From DAOTXK01 sp034435395 (GTDB taxonomy: Bacteria; Chloroflexota; Anaerolineae; Aggregatilineales; Ch27), in the NCBI GenBank assembly GCA_034435395.1, contig DAOTXK010000310.1, forward strand, positions 1 through 16,361: 16,361 nt of DNA. The letters are read 5' to 3'. The translations under genes and the position numbers were made by a program. Under the pieces are notes generated by a model that saw only the letters and a program-made list of their open reading frames with translations, did no database searches and was not told the origin of the DNA. Shown here piece by piece: positions 5,415 to 11,748 of the stretch; position 1 is the first letter of the stretch; each line of letters begins with the position of its first letter.

Positions 5415-7679
5415 ATGGCGCGAGGTCGGCGGAAGGTCTGGCTGCTGCTCACGCTGGTCAGCGGGCTGCTGGCTGCCTGTGGTGGAGGGACCGCCCCGGC
5501 AGCCGCGCCGGAGGGACAGCCGGTGCCCACGCCCGTCCAGTTGACGCTGGAGGAGGCGGAGGCCGTCGCCGGGACTTTTCTGGAAGCCTGGCGCAGAAAC
5601 GACTACGCCACTATGTACCGCCTGATCGCCTTCCGCAGCCGCGAGGCTTACCCGGAGGAAGTCTTCACCGCCGCTTACACCGACGCCGCCCGCGAGATGA
5701 CGCTCACCGACCTCGACTATCGGCTCCTCTCCAGCCTGCGCCAGGGCAACACCGTCGCCATCAATTATGACATGACCTTCCACACCAGCCTGCTGGGCGC
5801 TATCGAGGATGCCGGGCGCACCATCCGGCTGGTGGTGACCAGCGAGGGTTGGCGGGTGGCCTGGGGCACGACCGACATCCTGCCGGAGATGGCCGGCGGC
5901 GCGAGGCTGGTGATGCGGCGCATCGTGCCCACCCGGGCCAACATCTATGACCGGAACGGCCAGGTGCTGGTCAACCAGAGCGGGGTCGCCATCCCGGTTA
6001 ACGTGGTGCAGGAGGACATCCCCCGCTGGGAGGAGTGTAAAGACACCCTCACCCGCGTGCTGCGCCTGAGCTACCAGGAATTGCAGGCCATCTACGACAG
6101 CCGCGCCCCCAACTGGATCACCACCGTGGGGGAGATCGACGCCTCCACCTACGCCCTGGAGAGCGAGGAGCTGATCGCCAACTGCAACGCCAGTTTTGAC
6201 GAGCGGCCCACCCGCCGTTACGTGTCCGGCGGTCTGGCCCCCCACGTGGTCGGTTATGTGGCCTACCCGCCGCCGGAGCTGCTCCCGGAGTTGCGGCGGC
6301 GCGGCGTGCCGGAGGACGCCATCGTCGGCGTGTCGGGCATCGAGCGGGCCATGGACGAGACGTTGACCGGTCGGCCGGGCGGGCGGCTGGAGATCGTCTC
6401 GCCACAGGGCGACGTGTTGCGCACGCTGGGCGAGGTGTCGCCGGGCCGCAGCGAGAGCGTTTACCTGACGCTGGATTCCCGCTTGCAACTGATCGTCCAG
6501 CAGGCCATCTCCGACGCCTACAACGTCGCCAACTGGGGGCCGGTGGCGCGTGGCGCGGCGGCGGTGGTCATGGACGTGCACACCGGGGAGCTGCTGGCGA
6601 TGGCCAGCTACCCGTCGTTTGACCCCAACCTCTTCAACCCGGACAACGCCCGCCCCGACGCCGGGCAACGCCTGGTGGAGATGCAGAACAACCCGCGCAA
6701 CCCGCAGATCAACCGCGTCACCCAGGGCCTGTACGCGCCCGGCTCGTCGTTTAAGATCGTCACCATGATCGCCGCCGCCGATTCCGGTGTGTACACCCTG
6801 GATCACACCTACCGCTGCAACGGCTTCTGGGACGGGCGGCAGTTGGGCGACATCGTCCGTAGCGACTGGTACGCGGCGGGGCACGGCGTGCTGGACCTGC
6901 GCGGGGGGCTGGTCAACTCCTGCGACCCCTACTTCTACCAGACCGGCTACGATCTCAACCAGCGGGACCCCAACCTGCTGCCCAACTACACCGTCCGGCT
7001 GGGCTTTGGCGCGCCGACTGGCCTGCGCGAGCTGGATGAGGCGGCGGGCCTGGTCCCCAGCCCGGAGTGGGTGCGCCGCAACCGGGGGCGGACCTGGGGC
7101 GTGCCGGACGCGGTGAACATGGCCGTGGGGCAGGGTGACCTGTTCGTGACGCCCATGCAGATGGTGCGGCTGGTGGCGGCGGTCGCCAACGGCGGCGATC
7201 TGCTGGTGCCCCAGATCGTGCACCACACCGGCCTGATCGGCGAGCCGCCCACCTGGGAGTTCACCCCGACGGTGGAGCGTAACCTCGGCGTGCGCTCGGA
7301 CGTGATCACGGCGGTGCAGGAAGCCATGTGCCGCGTCACCACCGACCGCACCGGCACCGCCGAATATGTCTTCGGGGCCAACAGCTCGCTCGGCCAGACC
7401 AACCTGACCGTCTGTGGCAAGACAGGCACCGCCCAGACCGGCGGCGAGCGCACCCCGCCGCACGCCTGGTTCGTGGCTTACACTCCCGCCGAGGAGCCGG
7501 AGATCGCCATCGCCCTGATCGTGGAGAACTCGCGGGAGGGTTCGGAGGTGGCCGCGCCCATCGTGCGCCGCATCCTGGAAGCCTACTACGGCGAGATCGA
7601 CGACGTGCTGCCGCCGCGCTGGTGGCCGCCGCGCTGGTGGACGGGCGAGTACGAGCCGCTGGAAGGGCCGGGGGCGTAG
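5415..7679 (+). CDS. Class B penicillin-binding protein (PBP2-type transpeptidase) with NTF2-like domain, lipoprotein-anchored
   Basis: This 754-aa D,D-transpeptidase is predicted to cross-link peptidoglycan outside the membrane. The N-terminus MARGRRKVWLLLTLVSGLLAAC is a lipoprotein signal with lipobox LAAC (Cys22). Residues about 44-160 resemble the MecA-N/NTF2-like domain (FLEAWRRNDYATMYRLI). The dimerisation domain starts at RANIYDRNGQVLV (174-186). The transpeptidase motifs are SSFK (nucleophile Ser444, Lys447), SCD (502-504; the MrdA-type form of SxN) and KTGT (669-672), so the active site is intact. The ATG at 5415 follows GGAGG (5403-5407) at 7 bases. An upstream in-frame ATG at 5292 would bury the signal peptide and is rejected. 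The C-terminus ends in a duplicated PPRWW. There is no adjacent mreC/rodA, so it is not in the usual elongasome operon; it may be an accessory PBP rather than the housekeeping PBP2. Confidence 0.92.
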   Translation: MARGRRKVWLLLTLVSGLLAACGGGTAPAAAPEGQPVPTPVQLTLEEAEAVAGTFLEAWRRNDYATMYRLIAFRSREAYPEEVFTAAYTDAAREMTLTDLDYRLLSSLRQGNTVAINYDMTFHTSLLGAIEDAGRTIRLVVTSEGWRVAWGTTDILPEMAGGARLVMRRIVPTRANIYDRNGQVLVNQSGVAIPVNVVQEDIPRWEECKDTLTRVLRLSYQELQAIYDSRAPNWITTVGEIDASTYALESEELIANCNASFDERPTRRYVSGGLAPHVVGYVAYPPPELLPELRRRGVPEDAIVGVSGIERAMDETLTGRPGGRLEIVSPQGDVLRTLGEVSPGRSESVYLTLDSRLQLIVQQAISDAYNVANWGPVARGAAAVVMDVHTGELLAMASYPSFDPNLFNPDNARPDAGQRLVEMQNNPRNPQINRVTQGLYAPGSSFKIVTMIAAADSGVYTLDHTYRCNGFWDGRQLGDIVRSDWYAAGHGVLDLRGGLVNSCDPYFYQTGYDLNQRDPNLLPNYTVRLGFGAPTGLRELDEAAGLVPSPEWVRRNRGRTWGVPDAVNMAVGQGDLFVTPMQMVRLVAAVANGGDLLVPQIVHHTGLIGEPPTWEFTPTVERNLGVRSDVITAVQEAMCRVTTDRTGTAEYVFGANSSLGQTNLTVCGKTGTAQTGGERTPPHAWFVAYTPAEEPEIAIALIVENSREGSEVAAPIVRRILEAYYGEIDDVLPPRWWPPRWWTGEYEPLEGPGA
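7611..7640 (+). repeat. Perfect 15-bp tandem duplication in the PBP C-terminus
   Basis: CCGCCGCGCTGGTGG occurs twice in a row (7611-7625, 7626-7640), encoding PPRWWPPRWW. It is in frame and outside the catalytic domain, so it probably arose by slippage. Confidence 0.9.
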
Positions 7680-7729
7680 GGCCAGTTGTGGGTGGTGGGT
7701 GAGGGCGGGGCAAAAACAAACAGGTCAGA

Positions 7730-7816
7730 TTCACCCCCACGCGTGTGGGGACATCCTGCCCCGGCCAGACGGTATTGCTGATCAGGCCAGTTCACCCCCA
7801 CGCGTGTGGGGACATC
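7730..7816. CRISPR. Orphan CRISPR-like mini-array (two repeats, one spacer), type I-E geometry
   Basis: Two identical 26-base repeats (7730-7755 and 7791-7816) start exactly 61 bases apart. Each is TTCACC followed by a perfect hairpin CCCCAC-GCGT-GTGGGG and then ACATC. A 28-29-base repeat plus a 32-33-base spacer is the standard type I-E period. Read on the minus strand the unit is GATGTCCCCACACGCGTGGG followed by GGTGAA, close in form to I-E repeats of high-GC bacteria. The bases flanking the 26-base core differ between copies. No cas gene is in the window. The alternative is a pair of hairpin repeats of another kind. Direction is uncertain. Confidence 0.6.
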
Positions 7817-7833
7817 AGCGCGCGCGGAGCGGA

Positions 7834-7869
7834 GCAACGCCGGTTGCCCCCAGTATGGGGCGGTGTTGC
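7834..7869. terminator. Large hairpin between convergent PBP and DUF4386-like genes
   Basis: GCAACGCCG (7834-7842) pairs with CGGTGTTGC (7861-7869) with one G-U pair, and inside it CCCC (7847-7850) pairs with GGGG (7857-7860). On the plus strand it is followed by GGTTTTGG. Its position between two convergent genes suits a terminator. The inner part also faintly resembles a shortened CRISPR-like repeat. Confidence 0.35.
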
Positions 7870-7913
7870 GGTTTTGGAAACCTGTGGTTCTCAGACGGCT
7901 CGCCCGTTCCTGA

Positions 7914-8687
7914 TTACGATGGCTGGGGAAGCGTCTTGCCTTCAAGCTGGGCCAGCTTCCAAAGCCTCCGGCCAACCAGGACGTACCACGCCAGCGAAAG
8001 CAATCCGCCGCCGATATACGTCACGGCCGTGATCGCGCTCACGACAGCCGTCGGCTCCCCGGTGGTCGTATACCCGGCGAATGGCATACTTGCCACTAAA
8101 AGCCCCAATCCCACAATGCCTACCCAGGCGGTCGCTTTGCTGAAATCCTTGCTCCGCAGCATGACCACGGAGAGGATCAGACCGGCGAGCCATACCAGAG
8201 ACATTCCCGTATACTGGCCGCCCGTGCCCTCGCTGATGGCAATCATCGCCCGCCCGGCAGCCAGGACGATGGACTGCTCTGCTTCGGCGGTGGCCGCCGC
8301 ATACTGGTCGCTGAGGGAAAGCATGGAAAAGGCCGTGTTGGTAGCCAGGTAGACCGCCATCCCTACAAAGACAAATATAGTCGCGATCATCGACCAGGTT
8401 TTATGGGATTGTTTGAGGACGGCGTACAGGGCGAGAGCCATCGGCCCCCAGAGAATTACAATGAAAATATCGGCCAGACCGAGGAAGAAAAGCCCGGTGA
8501 TCGGCTGGCTCTGGAACAGCGTGAACCATTCGAGGACGGTGCTGGGCGGCGGGCTGGCGCGATAGGCAGGAATGTAGACTCCCAACGTAATGACATACAT
8601 CACGGCGCAAATCAGGGCCGCCGCTCCGCCAATCCTGTAGAGGCTGTCCCAGGTGGAGTCGGCGGTTTCTGTGTCGGTCTTATTCAT
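7914..8687 (-). CDS. DUF4386-like multipass membrane protein
   Basis: This 257-aa protein has about six to seven hydrophobic segments, including GAAALICAVMYVITLGVYI (20-38), LGLADIFIVILWGPMALAL near 70-90, WSMIATIFVFVGMAVYLATN near 97-117, and three more towards the C-terminus. A short acidic N-terminus precedes them. The pattern and length match DUF4386 proteins, integral membrane proteins of unknown function often found in accessory regions. Family naming is by recognition and not certain. The ATG at 8687 is set by GGAGGGG (8696-8702) 8 bases upstream. The nearest -10-like element on this strand is the extended TG-T-TACAAT ending at 8786. It is not in an operon with its neighbours. Confidence 0.75.
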   Translation of the reverse strand: MNKTDTETADSTWDSLYRIGGAAALICAVMYVITLGVYIPAYRASPPPSTVLEWFTLFQSQPITGLFFLGLADIFIVILWGPMALALYAVLKQSHKTWSMIATIFVFVGMAVYLATNTAFSMLSLSDQYAAATAEAEQSIVLAAGRAMIAISEGTGGQYTGMSLVWLAGLILSVVMLRSKDFSKATAWVGIVGLGLLVASMPFAGYTTTGEPTAVVSAITAVTYIGGGLLSLAWYVLVGRRLWKLAQLEGKTLPQPS

Positions 8688-8785
8688 GGGCTGATCCCCT
8701 CCTTAAAATAAATATGATTGGAGTGAAGTGAATAACGAGTGGTGGGCGCAATCTGTTTGGTTCAATGACCATTACTACATGTTCA

Positions 8786-8794
8786 ATTGTAACA
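8786..8794 (-). promoter_or_regulatory. Extended -10 (TGTTACAAT) upstream of the DUF4386-like gene
   Basis: On the minus strand, TG-T-TACAAT lies about 100 bases before the ATG at 8687, in a locally AT-rich stretch. There is no clear -35, as often seen with extended -10 promoters. Confidence 0.4.
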
Positions 8795-8816
8795 CAACTT
8801 CTCCCCACTAAGAGAA

Positions 8817-8839
8817 CCGCCCGGAATCGCGCCGGGCGG
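8817..8839 (-). terminator. Hairpin downstream of the HAD remnant
   Basis: CCGCCCGG (8817-8824) and CCGGGCGG (8832-8839) form a perfect 8-bp stem with a 7-base loop. On the minus strand it is followed by TTCTCTT. It lies 36 bases past the stop of the HAD fragment, so it is probably the surviving terminator of the original gene. Confidence 0.5.
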
Positions 8840-8875
8840 CCTGCCTGTTTTCCGCGCCGCACCGGAGACTCCGCG

Positions 8876-9190
8876 TCAGAACGGCAGGTGCGGCAGGCAC
8901 GTGCTCAGGTCCTCGCCCTCGTGCCGGTAGGAGGCCAGCGCCAGCAGCTCCGGGTGGGTGGCGTTCACCGCCACGCTGAAGCTGGCCTGCCGAAAGACGG
9001 GCCCGTCCCCGCTGGAGTCGCCAAAGGCCACCACCTCCCCGGCCTGAACCTGCCGGATCAGCGCCGCCGCCGCGTCGCCTTTGCCGTGCCACGCCACGTT
9101 GACGATTCCCTCCCCGGTGCAGACGCCGTCCTGCTGAACCAGATCGTTGACCAGGCCCTCGCTTACCGTGTCCCGGCCAGTGTCTATAGT
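8876..9190 (-). pseudogene. C-terminal remnant of a HAD-superfamily hydrolase
   Basis: The minus-strand frame ends at TGA 8876-8878 and is open back to a stop at 9233-9235 with no ATG. Only the distal half of a HAD phosphatase is present. GIVNVAWHGKGDAAAALI carries the motif III lysine, and VVAFGDSSGDGPVF is the motif IV GDxxxD metal-binding loop, followed by the usual ASFSVAV and LLALASY stretches. The N-terminal DxDx(T/V) nucleophile motif and cap are missing, so it cannot be an active enzyme. A GTG at 9097 could start a 73-residue peptide but has no support. The recognisable part fades near 9190, where base composition becomes AT-richer. The break coincides with the left edge of the foreign stretch. 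Confidence 0.75.
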
Positions 9191-9201
9191 GTTGTTGTTG
9201 A

Positions 9202-9471
9202 TGTCCCTGTTCTCGTGCCCGTCTGATCCACTTTATTCTGACCGTTCGGTGGTCTCACCAATGGGGGTCGCTTCAGAGTTTCGAGCGTATAGCAACTCCT
9301 GAAAATATTGTAGATTTCCTGACTGTGGCATTTGGGGCGTATACCGTAGTGAAATTTTTTGCAGGTTTTCCACCTGATGGTCCGAATCCGGCCATAACGG
9401 GCGGTGCTGCTGGCGGTATGCTTCTGGTACGACAGTATTTAGAGAGCAGACGGCACGGGGGGAAAAAATAG
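9202..9471 (+). pseudogene. Start-less reading frame, probable 3' end of a small membrane protein gene
   Basis: A plus-strand frame is open from just after TGA 9199-9201 to TAG 9469-9471, but has no ATG/GTG/TTG before a late ATG at 9418. From about 9280 it reads like protein: FERIATPENIVDFLTVAFGA, then YTVVKFFAGFPPDGPNPAIT, then GGAAGGMLLVRQYLESRRHG and a basic end. This suggests one hydrophobic segment, then a Pro/Gly turn, a second hydrophobic stretch and a basic tail. The stop lies 8 bases from the stop of the convergent lectin-domain gene, as expected for two real genes. It is best read as a gene cut at its 5' end at the left junction. A frameshift is an alternative, since an ATG at 9261 lies in another frame. 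I do not recognise the family. Confidence 0.45.
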
Positions 9472-9479
9472 CAAACGTG

Positions 9480-10079
9480 TCACCGCCAAACCTCGATACT
9501 TACCTGAAGTGTTCCGTTATTGTCGTGAAGTCCTGTATCACAGTCGTTCATTCTCAAGTATAGAGGTTGCTCCCCGTTTAATTCTTGAGGTGGCGTGTTT
9601 GTAAAATTAGTTCCAATCGAAAACGGAGCGCCGTTTCCAATTTTACCCACCAATTCACCTATTGGTGCATTATAGATTGGGCAAAACTGACCAACGGGTA
9701 TTTCGCCCGGCGCAACTCTATCGCAAATTTCGCCGCATGTGTTTGAAACGTTAGGATCGCCCAGAGCGTCAAAGCCAGAGTATTCCGCCGTCCACGTCCA
9801 TGTTCCGGCAACATAATTTACAGCAATCCTATCTCCCGCATAGACCCTCACCCCGGTGTCTTGCCACCCTCTTGCTGCGAGTACAACATGACTGATCTGT
9901 TGCGTGAGTTGAGCGCCAGAGGAAATGGAATTCGTGGAAACTGGCTGAGGGTTATGGTTGCCAAATAACCCGTTCCACATTTCCCCCACACTTTGGAATC
10001 CGGTGAGAAAGACAAAAATTGCAAGAATAGCCGATATTACACCGAGTATCCAGGCTATGTCGCGTTTACTGTCGCCCAT
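9480..10079 (-). CDS. Single-pass membrane protein with LecA (PA-IL)-like lectin domain
   Basis: This 199-aa protein has a short cytosolic N-terminus, one membrane segment IAWILGVISAILAIFVFLTG (8-27), a linker, then a beta-rich domain (about 65-199). That domain matches the PA-IL/LecA galactose-lectin pattern: VVLAARGWQDTGVRVYAGDR, then YVAGTWTW, NAPIGELVGKIG (137-148), and LYLRMND (173-179) followed by a D179-x-D-T182-x3-D186-N187-N188-G loop. In LecA the equivalent loop (D100, T104, N107, N108) holds Ca2+ and sugar, so calcium-dependent glycan binding is a reasonable inference. Four Cys occur (115, 119, 133, 180). The ATG at 10079 has GGAG 7 bases upstream; the longer TTG start at 10109 has none. 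GC and codon use are visibly lower than in neighbours, which suggests transfer. Confidence 0.75.
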   Translation of the reverse strand: MGDSKRDIAWILGVISAILAIFVFLTGFQSVGEMWNGLFGNHNPQPVSTNSISSGAQLTQQISHVVLAARGWQDTGVRVYAGDRIAVNYVAGTWTWTAEYSGFDALGDPNVSNTCGEICDRVAPGEIPVGQFCPIYNAPIGELVGKIGNGAPFSIGTNFTNTPPQELNGEQPLYLRMNDCDTGLHDNNGTLQVSIEVWR

Positions 10080-10160
10080 AGTCCGACTCCGGTCTAAGTC
10101 GGAGATCAATTTGAACGAGGAGTGCGGCGCAGGCGGGAGAGTAATGGGGTACAGGGTTTG

Positions 10161-10427
10161 TTACGATGCGCCCACACATGCGTTATCTATCTCATTATAT
10201 GCTTTCTTTTGGTAGTAGTACAAACTGAGCTGCACCCCCCGGTCGGCGTAGTCCGCCTGAATCTGGATCATGCGGTCTTCCCAGGCCAGCACGTAGGGGC
10301 AGTGGTTGCAGCTGAAGATCACGGCCACCGCCGCTTTGTCCGCGTAGTCGGCCAGCCGATGATTCTGGCCGTCCACGCCGGGCAGGTCAAAGGGGATGGC
10401 CGGGTCGCCGATGTTCACATTGGCCAT
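10161..10427 (-). pseudogene. N-terminal fragment of a thioredoxin/AhpC-TSA family protein
   Basis: The frame opens with MANVNIGDPAIPFDLPGVDG and contains the redox motif FSCNHCPYVLAWEDR (CxxC: Cys40, Cys43), typical of the roughly 180-residue CNHCPY thioredoxin-like proteins. Homology runs to DRGVQL (about 10227). The frame then passes into unrelated sequence (SLYYYQKKAYNE and onward) and stops at 10161. The second half of the fold, including the cis-proline region, is missing. The start ATG at 10427 has an AGAGAG Shine-Dalgarno just upstream, so the 5' end is native. The junction falls exactly where the -35 box of the foreign promoter begins. A truncated peptide could still be made but should not fold as an enzyme. 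Confidence 0.8.
10194..10223 (-). promoter_or_regulatory. Putative promoter of the LecA-like gene
   Basis: On the minus strand, TTGTAC (10218-10223) and TATAAT (10194-10199) are 18 bases apart. The promoter lies just inside the right junction of the AT-rich stretch, about 115 bases before the ATG at 10079. It appears to belong to the incoming DNA. Confidence 0.55.
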
Positions 10428-10452
10428 GGTTCTCTCTATTTCTCATAATCGG

Positions 10453-10483
10453 TCGTCAGGCTTTGGGGGCGCTGACCTGACGA
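10453..10483 (-). terminator. Hairpin after the DUF6544-like gene
   Basis: TCGTCAGG (10453-10460) and CCTGACGA (10476-10483) form an 8-bp stem with a 15-base loop. It sits between the DUF6544-like stop and the thioredoxin remnant. There is no T-tract, so this is only a candidate. Confidence 0.25.
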
Positions 10484-10528
10484 AACTCCAAAAAGCGAGC
10501 GATCTCAAGGCGAAAACCTGGTGATGAA

Positions 10529-11260
10529 TTAGAACTCCGGAATCGGCACATTGTAGGCCATCTCGGTGATGCGCAGCTGGATGTAAGGCAGGTCGCCTGC
10601 TGGCAACTGCCATACGCCCCATCCGGCAACTGGCAGCCGCAGGCCGGCGCACATGGTGTACTCGGTCACCGGCGTTGACCAGGTATCGAGCGTGTACTCT
10701 CCCTGATTTTCCCGGTAACGCCGGGCGACGAAGCTCAACAGGCGGCCTGCATCGTCAATATACATGCGCCCGGTGACGTGCTCCCCGCCATAGGTGTAGG
10801 TCACATCAGCGGCGTGATGGCCTACCGCCTGCCAGGTGATATAGTCGCTCAGGTAGGCAATCGGAAACCACATCATTTCCTGCAGGTAGCGCACCATCGT
10901 TCCCTGGAGCAGCTCCTGGCCGCGGGCGTCGAAGATGGTGAACAGCCCGGCCAGCTTACCGAACATGTGCCCCTGGCCGTCCCGGTAGGTATCCTGCCCA
11001 ACCATCAACGGCAGGCCGAACATCTTAAGATAGGCTTTCCACTGGAACCCTGGCGGCTGGGTGGTGTACACCTGCCGGGCACGGATCGGCATCCAGGGCC
11101 GATCCGCCGCCAGCCGAAACTGGCCGCTGTACGCCAGCCGGACGGTGTTGATCCAGGGTTGGCCGACAACGCCGGTATAGGCCATATACCGCTGCACAGG
11201 TTCCGGCAGACCCGCCAGCATGGCGTCTGTCACCACTCTCTCCTGGTCGGTCGTGGGCAT
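10529..11260 (-). CDS. DUF6544-like protein of unknown function
   Basis: This soluble 243-aa protein has no signal peptide or membrane segment. Recognisable family blocks are LPEPVQRYMAYTGVVGQPWI (18-37), WMPIRARQVYTTQPPGFQW (56-74), GQDTYRDGQGHM (88-99), GTMVRYLQEMMWFP (120-133) and a C-terminal ARRYRE. These fit the DUF6544 (formerly DUF6920-type) proteins, whose activity is unknown. Two ATGs lie close together, at 11266 and 11260. GGAG is only 3 bases from the first and 9 from the second, so 11260 is preferred. The frame stays open much further upstream, but that stretch overlaps the better-supported thioredoxin-fold gene and is not coding. The gap to that gene is 50 bases, so the two are likely co-transcribed. 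Confidence 0.75.
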   Translation of the reverse strand: MPTTDQERVVTDAMLAGLPEPVQRYMAYTGVVGQPWINTVRLAYSGQFRLAADRPWMPIRARQVYTTQPPGFQWKAYLKMFGLPLMVGQDTYRDGQGHMFGKLAGLFTIFDARGQELLQGTMVRYLQEMMWFPIAYLSDYITWQAVGHHAADVTYTYGGEHVTGRMYIDDAGRLLSFVARRYRENQGEYTLDTWSTPVTEYTMCAGLRLPVAGWGVWQLPAGDLPYIQLRITEMAYNVPIPEF

Positions 11261-11310
11261 CGTCATGGTCTCCCTGTTCACATTTTTTTCGGGGACATCC
11301 CTTCCGCCGG

Positions 11311-11664
11311 TCAGGCGCGAGGCGCGCCGGGCCGGTCGCCTGGCCGCTGGCCGCCAGCGCGGGCCTGGCGCACCGCCTGCCGGATCATGGCCGGCGAGGG
11401 CAGGGGGGAGACGCGCCCGTCCTCCAGCCGGTAGATGCGGCAGGCCAGCCGGTACTGCGGGTCGGGCGGCGGCTGGATGTCCGCGCCGTTGATGCGGATG
11501 GTGGGCGAGCCGGTGAAGCGCCACTGCCGGGCCTGCTCGTCCGTCTCCACCCTGATGACGGCGATCTCGTCGGTGATACCTTCCTCGGTCAGAACCTCCC
11601 GGAGCCGCTCCAGCGCCTGATCGTGAGAGGGGCAATCTTCGAAGTACAGGAATTGGATGTCCAT
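11311..11664 (-). CDS. Small thioredoxin-fold protein
   Basis: This 117-aa cytosolic protein starts MDIQFLYFEDCPSHDQALER, giving strand 1, then a CPSH in place of CxxC (Cys11, His14), and helix 1. TGSPTIRINGADIQ (51-64) supplies the expected cis-proline (P54) and the strand after it. A further cysteine is in RLACRIYR (C75). This matches the small 'thioredoxin family / DF-type' proteins found near metal or mercury resistance and redox genes. Loss of the second active-site Cys argues against ordinary disulfide exchange, so Cys11 may work with Cys75 or bind a ligand. The tail after 100 is low-complexity Arg/Gly/Pro. The ATG at 11664 has a strong GGAGGG three to four bases upstream and is preceded by an extended -10 at 11708. 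Confidence 0.8.
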   Translation of the reverse strand: MDIQFLYFEDCPSHDQALERLREVLTEEGITDEIAVIRVETDEQARQWRFTGSPTIRINGADIQPPPDPQYRLACRIYRLEDGRVSPLPSPAMIRQAVRQARAGGQRPGDRPGAPRA

Positions 11665-11707
11665 AAGCCCTCCGGGTCGATGGTGTCGGTTCAGGATGTC
11701 GGTGCCG

Positions 11708-11716
11708 ATTGTAACA
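11708..11716 (-). promoter_or_regulatory. Extended -10 (TGTTACAAT) of the thioredoxin-fold/DUF6544 pair
   Basis: On the minus strand, TG-T-TACAAT lies 44 bases before the ATG at 11664, in the gap after the large membrane protein gene. It is identical to the extended -10 at 8786. No clear -35 is seen. Confidence 0.45.
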
Positions 11717-11748
11717 CATGGGGCGCGTGGGGCGTAGGAACAGGCGGC

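Noticed and set aside
5214..7463. 749-codon open frame on the minus strand opposite the PBP gene
   Set aside because: It lies fully antisense to a gene with intact lipobox and SxxK/KTGT motifs. Its product is His/Gly/Val/Arg-rich low-complexity, typical of GC-rich antisense frames, and it has no family motifs.
7843..7860. Third degenerate CRISPR repeat
   Set aside because: TTG-CCCCC and GGGG are similar in style, but it is out of the 61-base register and lacks the central bases. It is better explained as part of the 7834-7869 hairpin.
8765..9226. 153-codon plus-strand frame opposite the HAD remnant
   Set aside because: It is antisense to the recognisable HAD motif IV region and has no motifs of its own. 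The protein-like plus frame nearby is a different frame (9202-9471).
10080..10109. TTG start at 10109 for the LecA-like protein
   Set aside because: No Shine-Dalgarno precedes it, whereas the ATG at 10079 has GGAG 7 bases upstream and directly leads the membrane segment.
9190..10230. Insertion sequence or integron at the AT-rich stretch
   Set aside because: No transposase, integrase, terminal inverted repeats or direct target repeats could be found at either junction.
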